Shown in pieces: positions 17,310 to 24,010 of a stretch of DNA of 64,000 bases (within the stretch, counting starts at the first letter, position 1; each line of letters starts with the position of its first letter). The notes below the pieces were generated by a model, which had not been told where the DNA came from, searched no databases, and saw only the letters and a list, made by a program, of their open reading frames with translations. Made by a program: the position numbers and the translations under genes. Origin of the DNA: Flavobacteriaceae bacterium (GTDB lineage: Bacteria > Bacteroidota > Bacteroidia > Flavobacteriales > Flavobacteriaceae). The stretch is taken from assembly GCA_947456955.1 (NCBI GenBank), contig CANGTQ010000003.1, forward strand, positions 62,001 through 126,000. Direction: 5' to 3'.

Positions 17310-17860
17310 TGATGTATCCTACTAGAAATAGTATCCCATATATTGTAGCAATTCTTTTTTGTTTTTTTGAAATAGGATGTGAAAGCAACTTTCGCGATGT
17401 TCAAAAAATGGGTTTTGCCGAATTTTCTCCAAGTGGTGATGCTGATGGTATTAACTTAAAATATACTGATTCAGGAAGAATTACCGCCAATTTGATTAGT
17501 CCAAAAATGCTGGATTATGCCACAGTCGAATATCCATTTACCGAATTCCCAAAAGGCATTCATTTAACATTATTTGATAAAAACGGGAAGCAAACCTATA
17601 TCGACGCTATGTATGCCGTATCGCATAAAACTACTAATATCATTGATTTGCAGAACGCCGTAAAAATATCCAATCAAAATGGCGAATTGCTGGAAACAGA
17701 GCAATTGTATTATGACCAGAAAAACGAATGGTTTTTTACCGAAAAAAAGTTTAAATTTACTTCGCCAAAAGGAGTATCTTATGGTGAAGGAATTGATTTT
17801 AGTAAAGATTTCAAAAAAGTAAACTCACAAAAAATATCTGGAGAAGTCCAGTCAGAATAA
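17309..17860 (+). CDS. lptC: LPS export periplasmic protein LptC
   Basis: LptC is the bitopic or lipid-anchored periplasmic component that passes lipopolysaccharide from LptBFG to LptA. The 183-residue protein has an N-terminal hydrophobic segment ending in a Cys (ILFCFFEIGCES), probably a lipoprotein site with a non-canonical lipobox. The LptC/OstA-like beta-jellyroll follows: DGINLKYTDSGRITANLISPKMLDYA, EFPKGIHLTLFDKNGK and TEQLYYDQKNEWFFTEKKFKF, ending in GVSYGEGIDFSKDFK. The start codon overlaps the TPR stop by one base. The assignment rests on these motifs and on the genome context known for Bacteroidetes. Confidence 0.88.
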   Translation: MMYPTRNSIPYIVAILFCFFEIGCESNFRDVQKMGFAEFSPSGDADGINLKYTDSGRITANLISPKMLDYATVEYPFTEFPKGIHLTLFDKNGKQTYIDAMYAVSHKTTNIIDLQNAVKISNQNGELLETEQLYYDQKNEWFFTEKKFKFTSPKGVSYGEGIDFSKDFKKVNSQKISGEVQSE

Positions 17861-17865
17861 TAACT

Positions 17866-18063
17866 ATGAACTATTTAAGATTTACCCAATACGCCTATTT
17901 ACTTGCAGGATTCATTTTTGCATTTGATGCCTTTCAGAAATTTGAAGCTGGCGAAACAAACAAAGCCTATTTAAGTGCTGGTTTTGCCCTAGTCGGTGTT
18001 TTCATGTTCTTCTTTAGGAGAAAGTTTGCCAAAAAATTTGACGACCACAACAAAAAAACCTAG
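17866..18063 (+). CDS. Small membrane protein, function unknown
   Basis: A 65-residue protein with two hydrophobic segments (about 8-22 and 37-50, GFALVGVFMFFFRRKF) and a basic C-terminus (KKFDDHNKKT). It sits between lptC and the CNNM gene with gaps of 5 and 3 bases, so it belongs to the same operon. It looks real because of its tight packing and sensible two-helix layout. I do not recognise a named family. Confidence 0.7.
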   Translation: MNYLRFTQYAYLLAGFIFAFDAFQKFEAGETNKAYLSAGFALVGVFMFFFRRKFAKKFDDHNKKT

Positions 18064-18066
18064 TTC

Positions 18067-19326
18067 ATGGAAATCGGAATAATCATTCTATGCTTGATAC
18101 TTTCCGCTTTTTTTTCTGGAATGGAAATAGCTTTTGTTTCTTCCAATAAAATTTACCTTGAAATTGAAAAAAAACAAGACGATTTTATTTCCAAAATCCT
18201 AACCAAACTTACCCAAAAACCATCCAAATTTATTGCAACCATGCTCGTTGGGAACAATGTTTCTATGGTTGTCTACGGGTTCTTTATGGGTGAATTACTT
18301 ATGCGATGGTTTGAAAATTTGGGATTCCATTTAACTGACTTTTCAAATTTATTATTGCAGACAGTCATTTCAACGCTCATCGTTTTAATGACTTCCGAGT
18401 TTTTGCCAAAGGTGTTTTTTCAGATTTACGCCAATACTTTTATCAAATTCTTTGCCTTGCCAGCTTATTTTTTTTACAAACTCTTTTATTATATTTCATC
18501 GTTTCTAATTTGGATTTCCGATTATGTACTGCGAAAGTTTTTCAAAACCGAAGGCGACCAAATCAATTTATCCTTTAGCAAAGTGGAATTGGGAAATTAT
18601 ATTTCGGAACAAATGAATTCCGTTCAAGACCATGAAACTGTTGATTCTGAAATTCAGATTTTTCAGAATGCCCTAGAGTTTTCTGGCGTGAAAGCCAGAG
18701 AAATTATGACTCCAAGAACTGAACTGGTTGCTATTGATTTGCACAGTTCCATAGTTGATTTGAGAGACCTTTTTATTAAAACGGGTTATTCAAAAATAGT
18801 AGTTTATACCAATACGCTTGACGATATTGTAGGCTATGTCCATTCGTTCGAACTATTCAAAAAACCACGTAGTATCAAATCGATTATGATTCCGGTAGAA
18901 TTTGTCCCTGAAACAATTTTGATAAAAGACGCCATGAATTTATTGACCAAAAAACGAAAAAGTATAGCGGTAATTTTAGATGAATACGGTGGCACTTCTG
19001 GCATAGTAACCATTGAAGACATAGTCGAAGAACTGTTTGGCGAAATTGAAGATGAACATGATTCTGATGAAGAATTGATAGAAAATAGAATAGATGTTTT
19101 AAATTATGTTTTTTCAACACGTTTGGATGTTCAGTATATAAACGAAACCTACAAATTGAATATACCAGAAAGCGATTCTTATGAAACTTTGGGCGGATTT
19201 ATCGTTGATTTTTCAAAAGAAATACCACAAAAAGGCGCTCAAATAACCATCGGAAATTTTGTATTTATCATTGAAGAAGCAACTAATAAGAAAATCGAAT
19301 TAGTAAAAATGACGGTATTAGATTAA
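18067..19326 (+). CDS. CNNM/CorC-type membrane protein with CBS domains
   Basis: A hemolysin-C/CorC-like inner-membrane protein, in the family of magnesium transport modulators and of the gliding protein GldE. The order is: DUF21/CNNM membrane domain (about 1-175), with SAFFSGMEIAFVSSNK; a CBS pair (about 205-325), seen in AREIMTPRTELVAIDL and AVILDEYGGTSGIVTIEDIVEELFGEIEDE; and the C-terminal CorC/HlyC domain (about 340-417), with YETLGGFIVDFSKEIP. The 419-residue length is normal. It lies 3 bases after the small membrane gene. Calling it gldE is not justified here, because the usual gldD neighbourhood is absent. Confidence 0.92.
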   Translation: MEIGIIILCLILSAFFSGMEIAFVSSNKIYLEIEKKQDDFISKILTKLTQKPSKFIATMLVGNNVSMVVYGFFMGELLMRWFENLGFHLTDFSNLLLQTVISTLIVLMTSEFLPKVFFQIYANTFIKFFALPAYFFYKLFYYISSFLIWISDYVLRKFFKTEGDQINLSFSKVELGNYISEQMNSVQDHETVDSEIQIFQNALEFSGVKAREIMTPRTELVAIDLHSSIVDLRDLFIKTGYSKIVVYTNTLDDIVGYVHSFELFKKPRSIKSIMIPVEFVPETILIKDAMNLLTKKRKSIAVILDEYGGTSGIVTIEDIVEELFGEIEDEHDSDEELIENRIDVLNYVFSTRLDVQYINETYKLNIPESDSYETLGGFIVDFSKEIPQKGAQITIGNFVFIIEEATNKKIELVKMTVLD

Positions 19327-19435
19327 TTTCTGTAAAAAAAATCAAAATTTAGATGAAATTATAACGGCTTGATTATTATTATTTCACATATAATTGTATT
19401 TTCGCAAACTGAATTAAAATTTAACAAAAATAGAA

Positions 19436-21535
19436 ATGGCAGTTTTATCAAAAATTAGAAAACGTTCTGGCTTACTATTACTAGCGATAGGTTTTGCTTT
19501 ATTAGCATTTGTAATACAAGACATATTCAACAGTGGGATGAAAAGCATCTCTACCGACGTAGGATCTGTAAATGGAAAAGATATTTCTTTTGACGAGTTT
19601 AGAATAAAAGTAGCAAACACAGAAAAGAATGCTCAAAACGGTCAACAAATGACTTCTATGCAAGCTTCAAACCAAGTTTGGAATCAAGAAGTTCAGGTTG
19701 CTTTGCTCAACGCCGAATTCGAAAAATTAGGAATACGTGTTGGTGAAAAACATATTATAGAAGCATTCAAATCTGATCCAAACATCGGTCAGAACCAAAT
19801 GTTCTTGAACGCAGCCGGAAAGTTTGACTTGAATAAGTTTAAAGATTATTTCAAAGAAGTTCCAAACGGAATGCAAATGTTAAAAGAGCAAGAAAAAAAC
19901 GCTGAGTTAAGAGCAAAGTATGAAATTTATAATTCTTTGATAAAAGGTGGAATGTATGCTACTCAAACCGAAGGAAAATTCAAATACGAAGCTGAATCTA
20001 ACAAAGTGAATTTTGATTTTGTGATGGTTCCTTTTTCATCTGTAAAAGACAGTGATGTAAAAGTAACCGATGAAGAAATCACAACTTATATGAAAACGAA
20101 AGGGAAAAAATTCAAATCGGAAGAATCTCGTGAGTTGGATTATGTCTTAATCTCGGAAAAACCATCAGCTGCTGATGAAGCTGAAATAAAGAAAAATGTT
20201 GATGCATTATTATTACAAAGTGTTCGTTACAATAAAGAGACGGGTAAAAATGATACAATTCAAGGATTTAGAACTGTAACTGACAACGCTGATTTTGTTA
20301 ACGCAAATTCAGATATTCCGTTTGACTCAACTTATATTTCAAAACAAGACTTACCAGCTGAACATGCGGAACAATTATTTAATTTGCCTGCAGGCGAAAT
20401 TTACGGTCCGTATATGAAGGGTAATTACTATTGTCTTTCAAAAGGATTAGGAAGAAAAGACGGAGCGAAAGTAAAAGCAAGTCACATCTTAATTAGCTGG
20501 GAAGGAACCCAAGTTCCAAACAAGAAAGAAAAAAGAACAAAAGAACAAGCTAAAGTTAAAGCTGATGGTTTATTAGCGCAAGCGCAGGCCAATCCTGGAA
20601 TGTTTATGATGTTAGCAATGTCAAACTCAGATGATTCCTCTGCACAACAAGGTGGTGATTTAGGATTTTTTGGACCGAACCAAATGGTAAAACCATTTAA
20701 TGATTTTGCTTTTGGCAATCCTATCGGAAAAATTGGCTTGGTAGAAACACAATTTGGTTACCATATTATACAGGTAACTGATAAGCAAGATGCAGTTAGG
20801 TTAGCCACTATTGCTCAAAAAATTGAGCCATCTGAAGCTACGAATGATAAAATTTATACTCAAGCAACTAAATTTGAGATGGATGCAGCGAATAAAGATT
20901 TTGCTGCCTTAGTTAAACAAGCCAAATTGACTTCAAACCCTGCGGTTAGAGTAAAAGCCATTGATGAGAATTTTGCTTCATTAAGCAATCAAAGACAAAT
21001 TGTAAAATGGGCTTTTGACGGTGATACCAAAATTGGTAATGTAAAACGATTTGAAATCGTAAATGTAGGTCATGTAATTGCAAAATTAAAAAGCATTGCT
21101 CCAAAAGGATTAATGTCAGTTGAAGAAGCAAGACCACAAGTTGAGCCAATCTTGAAAAACAAAAAGAAAGCAGCAAAAATTGAAGCAAAAATGAAAGGGG
21201 CATCCTTAGCGGCTATAGCGGCAGCAAATAAAGTTACTGTCATGAACGCTGTTGATTTAACAATTGAAAATCCTTCTGTTCCAAACGCAGGTTTTGAACC
21301 AAAAGTTGTAGGATTAGCATTTTCATCTAAAGCAGGTGTGGTTTCAAAACCAATTGAAGGAAATTCAGGAGTATATGTAATCGCTACTAAAGCAGTTACA
21401 AAAGCACCAGCCATTAAAAAATATGATGATTTTATTGCTAAAGTAAAACAACAAGCCGTTGGAAATTCCGGTAGATTTATGCAAGCGTTAAAAGAAGATG
21501 CTGACATCGTAGATAATAGAGCTGATTTTTATTAA
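19436..21535 (+). CDS. PpiD-like peptidylprolyl isomerase / periplasmic foldase
   Basis: A 699-residue membrane-anchored chaperone that assists folding of exported and outer-membrane proteins. One N-terminal membrane segment (about 13-30, GLLLLAIGFALLAFVIQDIF) is followed by a SurA_N-like helical region (about 40-240), a parvulin rotamase domain (about 343-445; KVKASHILISW, then GGDLGFFGPNQMVKPFNDFAF, then GLVETQFGYHIIQVTDK) and a C-terminal part with a second degenerate parvulin-like unit. The layout is that of PpiD/SurA. It ends at a strong bidirectional terminator shared with the convergent mevalonate-pathway genes. Confidence 0.93.
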   Translation: MAVLSKIRKRSGLLLLAIGFALLAFVIQDIFNSGMKSISTDVGSVNGKDISFDEFRIKVANTEKNAQNGQQMTSMQASNQVWNQEVQVALLNAEFEKLGIRVGEKHIIEAFKSDPNIGQNQMFLNAAGKFDLNKFKDYFKEVPNGMQMLKEQEKNAELRAKYEIYNSLIKGGMYATQTEGKFKYEAESNKVNFDFVMVPFSSVKDSDVKVTDEEITTYMKTKGKKFKSEESRELDYVLISEKPSAADEAEIKKNVDALLLQSVRYNKETGKNDTIQGFRTVTDNADFVNANSDIPFDSTYISKQDLPAEHAEQLFNLPAGEIYGPYMKGNYYCLSKGLGRKDGAKVKASHILISWEGTQVPNKKEKRTKEQAKVKADGLLAQAQANPGMFMMLAMSNSDDSSAQQGGDLGFFGPNQMVKPFNDFAFGNPIGKIGLVETQFGYHIIQVTDKQDAVRLATIAQKIEPSEATNDKIYTQATKFEMDAANKDFAALVKQAKLTSNPAVRVKAIDENFASLSNQRQIVKWAFDGDTKIGNVKRFEIVNVGHVIAKLKSIAPKGLMSVEEARPQVEPILKNKKKAAKIEAKMKGASLAAIAAANKVTVMNAVDLTIENPSVPNAGFEPKVVGLAFSSKAGVVSKPIEGNSGVYVIATKAVTKAPAIKKYDDFIAKVKQQAVGNSGRFMQALKEDADIVDNRADFY

Positions 21536-21558
21536 TCAGCAATCACAACCATAAATAA

Positions 21559-21591
21559 AAAACCGTCTTGTTAGCTACACAAGACGGTTTT
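21559..21591. terminator. Bidirectional intrinsic terminator
   Basis: AAAACCGTCTTGT (21559-21571) pairs with ACAAGACGGTTTT (21579-21591) over 13 bp with a 7-base loop. There is a T-run on the right and an A-run on the left. It separates the convergent ppiD-like and GHMP kinase genes. Confidence 0.92.
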
Positions 21592-21592
21592 T

Positions 21593-22507
21593 TTATAGAA
21601 TCATTTCACCATAAGGAATCACAGTATCAAAACCTTTTGCCTTAAAATAATCGGTTGGGTTTTCTATAGAGATGCACATCACAAAATCGCCACCCCAAGC
21701 ACCAAGGCTTTTTATCACACCATCAAAATCGGGAAACAATGCTTCTTTAACGGTTGGTAATTCTAGAATGTTACTCAATTCAATTTCGTGATTTTGTAAG
21801 GCTAGGGCAAATTCTTTTAAAGTTATTGCTTCAATTACCCTTTTTGTAATAGAATTAATGGTTTCCAAGGCGTTTTGAACATTTACTTGTTGTCCATAAT
21901 AAGACGCAATTGCACTCTTGCTATTTTGTTTTTTATTGAGATAAACAAAAAAGATTTTGTCTGTAAAATCAGGGTTGAAATTTACTTTTTCTACTACCGG
22001 ATTTTCATTCACCAACTGATATAAAATAGGGCTGTTATTTTGAGCGCAGGCTAAATCGTAACCGCTACCTCCAAAACTTCTTTTAAGCAGCTCAAACGCA
22101 TCTATTTCGAGCCATTGAGCAATGTTGTTGATTAAGGTAGAAGAGGTTCCTAAACCCCAAAAATTTGGAAAAGTCAATTCAGTTCTGATTGTATATCCTT
22201 TTGAAGAAGTTATAAAATCAGTATTCATCAAATAGGCTTCGTGCAAAATCTCAATCAAGGTGTTCTTTATGTTCTTGGCATCATCAAAACGCTCTTTTCT
22301 AACAATAGATAAAAACGGAATAGTATCCTCAAACCAAATGCTTCCATCGCTGTCAACACTTTTCCAATGGATAATTTGTCCTTCCGATGCTTCAATAATT
22401 AATTTTTGTCCAAACTTTGTAGGCAACGCAAAAGCTTTGGCACCATCAAGCACTACATATTCTCCAGTGATGAGTAGTTTTCCGTTACTATAAAAAGTTT
22501 GTTTCAT
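21593..22507 (-). CDS. GYDIA-family GHMP kinase (mevalonate-pathway candidate)
   Basis: A small-molecule kinase of the GHMP superfamily. Motif 1 is FYSNGKLLITGEYVVLDGAKA. The ATP-binding motif 2 appears as FWGLGTSSTLINNIAQWL (Gly/Ser-rich loop), and SFGGSGYDLACAQ matches the GYDIA signature. The C-terminal motif is LGAWGGDFVMCI. The ATG at 22507 (304 residues) is preferred over an in-frame GTG at 22519. It is co-oriented with HMG-CoA reductase, about 47 bases downstream of it. The substrate is not known; the genomic pairing suggests phosphomevalonate, because a kinase for that step is otherwise missing from the window. Confidence 0.85.
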   Translation of the reverse strand: MKQTFYSNGKLLITGEYVVLDGAKAFALPTKFGQKLIIEASEGQIIHWKSVDSDGSIWFEDTIPFLSIVRKERFDDAKNIKNTLIEILHEAYLMNTDFITSSKGYTIRTELTFPNFWGLGTSSTLINNIAQWLEIDAFELLKRSFGGSGYDLACAQNNSPILYQLVNENPVVEKVNFNPDFTDKIFFVYLNKKQNSKSAIASYYGQQVNVQNALETINSITKRVIEAITLKEFALALQNHEIELSNILELPTVKEALFPDFDGVIKSLGAWGGDFVMCISIENPTDYFKAKGFDTVIPYGEMIL

Positions 22508-22554
22508 TTTTTTTGCCACGAATGCATAAATTTATTTTATAAAATAGAAGCAGA

Positions 22555-23892
22555 TTATTTTCTTAATGTCTCAATAAATTCAACTACCGAAGCATGCGAA
22601 ATCGAATTGTTTTCAAAATGGGTTTTAATTATTTTTCGTTCTTCCGCTGTGGTTTGAAACTGATTGAGAATATTATTGATGTGCATCTTCATATGTCCTT
22701 CCTGAATTCCGGTTGTAGTTAGTGAACGTAGTGCTGCAAAGTTTTGGGCTAAACCTGTTACAGCAGCAATTTGCATTAATTCCTGGGCAGAGGGTTTTCC
22801 TAAAATTTCCAAAGCCATTTTTACTAATGGATGTAATGATGTTAGTCCGCCAACGGTACCTAATGCTAGCGGAATTTCCATCCAAAAGGTAAATATTCCG
22901 TCTTCGATTTTGGCGTGTGACAAACTGGAGTATTGACCATTGCGTGAAGCATAAGCATGTACACCCGCTTCAACCGCACGGAAATCATTTCCGGTTGCTA
23001 AAACCAGTGAATCAACACCATTCATTATGCCTTTATTATGCGTAACTGCTCGGAAAGGTTCAATCTCTGCAATACAAACAGCTTGAACAAATTTCTCAGC
23101 AAACTCCTGTGGGTTTCTTATTTTTCCTTGCTTGCCGGCAGGCAGGTTTTCGGCGAGTTCTTCTACTTTACAGGAAACTTCGGCACGAACTATACAATTC
23201 GGGACATAATTTGAAAGTATGCTCATTACGACCGTAATCTCTTTTTCAGTTTCATTAAAATCTGAATAATTTTGCGCTTCTTCTTTTAATGTTTTCGCCA
23301 ATTGTTCCAAGCAGGAATTGATGAAATTGGCACCCATGCTGTCTTTGGTTTCAAAAGTGGCATGCAATTGAAAGTAATTTTCTAATTCGGAAGTTTTATT
23401 TCTGAGTTCTAAAGACGTAATTCCGCCACCACGCTTTTGCATGTTTTTGGTAATGCTCTCGGTGGAAGCTATCAAATTGGGTTTTATCAAAGTGAAAAAC
23501 TGCTCAAGTTTAGCTGTATTCCCTTTGAACATAATATGTACCTGCCCTATTTTTTCGGTATTTAAAACGGTGGCTTTAAATCCACCACGAGTGCTCCAAA
23601 ACTTAGCCGATTTGGCAGCAGCAGCTACAACCGAACTTTCTTCAATAACCATTGGCACCGAATAATATTTGCCGTTGATTAGGAAATTAGGTGCAATTCC
23701 CATTGGCAAATAAAAGTTGGATATAGTGTTTTCTATAAATTCATCGTGCAGTTGTTGGAGCTTGGCATCGTTGTTCCAATACTGTTTTATCGTCGCAACG
23801 GCTTCTGAAGGATTGGCAAAATACTCATTGGCAATCCAATTGATTTTTTCTTCTTTGGATAATTTGGAAAAACCCGCAACTTCATTATTCAT
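22555..23892 (-). CDS. Hydroxymethylglutaryl-CoA reductase, class II
   Basis: Interconverts HMG-CoA and mevalonate. The 445-residue sequence begins with FSKLSKEEKINWI, as in class II enzymes. Catalytic elements are visible: the Glu region in MVIEESSVVAAAAKSAKFW, the cofactor-binding SMGANFINSCLEQ, the Lys in VTHNKGIMNGVDSLVLATGNDFRAVEA, GTVGGLTSLHP, and the C-terminal His in EGHMKMHI. Class II enzymes may act in either direction, but the kinase neighbour supports a biosynthetic role. Residues about 249-256 (NLPAGKQG) look like an in-frame palindromic-repeat insertion. The upstream region has no clear promoter. Confidence 0.95.
   Translation of the reverse strand: MNNEVAGFSKLSKEEKINWIANEYFANPSEAVATIKQYWNNDAKLQQLHDEFIENTISNFYLPMGIAPNFLINGKYYSVPMVIEESSVVAAAAKSAKFWSTRGGFKATVLNTEKIGQVHIMFKGNTAKLEQFFTLIKPNLIASTESITKNMQKRGGGITSLELRNKTSELENYFQLHATFETKDSMGANFINSCLEQLAKTLKEEAQNYSDFNETEKEITVVMSILSNYVPNCIVRAEVSCKVEELAENLPAGKQGKIRNPQEFAEKFVQAVCIAEIEPFRAVTHNKGIMNGVDSLVLATGNDFRAVEAGVHAYASRNGQYSSLSHAKIEDGIFTFWMEIPLALGTVGGLTSLHPLVKMALEILGKPSAQELMQIAAVTGLAQNFAALRSLTTTGIQEGHMKMHINNILNQFQTTAEERKIIKTHFENNSISHASVVEFIETLRK
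23126..23146. repeat. GC-rich near-palindromic repeat inside the HMG-CoA reductase gene
   Basis: The stretch contains CTTGCCGGCAGG around the perfect core TGCCGGCA (23133-23140). It is far more GC-rich than its surroundings. On the coding strand it reads as NLPAGKQG within a surface loop, without breaking the frame. Confidence 0.65.
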
Positions 23893-23954
23893 AAATAGGA
23901 GTAATATTAATTAGCTACAAAGATAAGGTTTAGCTTTTGAAAATATAACTTAAA

Positions 23955-23985
23955 AAAGAGCCACGTAATAAAAACGTGGCTCTTT
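23955..23985 (-). terminator. Terminator of the sus operon
   Basis: AAAGAGCCACGT (23955-23966) and ACGTGGCTCTTT (23974-23985) form a 12-bp stem with a 7-base loop. On the minus strand a T-run follows. It lies about 25 bases after the alpha-amylase stop. Confidence 0.88.
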
Positions 23986-24010
23986 AAAATAAAATATAAC
24001 TAATCTAACT

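Noticed and set aside
18067-19326. Naming the CNNM/CBS protein gldE (gliding motility)
   Set aside because: The domain layout fits, but the neighbouring gldD-type genes are absent; the general family name is safer.
21070-21507. 145-codon antisense reading frame opposite the PpiD-like gene
   Set aside because: It lies wholly within a well-supported gene, and its Ala/Phe-rich translation looks like the shadow of Lys/Ala-rich codons.
22508-22540. Sequence like GCCACGAATGCA ahead of the GHMP kinase gene as a regulatory site
   Set aside because: It resembles a generic flavobacterial spacer repeat, is short and single here, so I cannot support a function.
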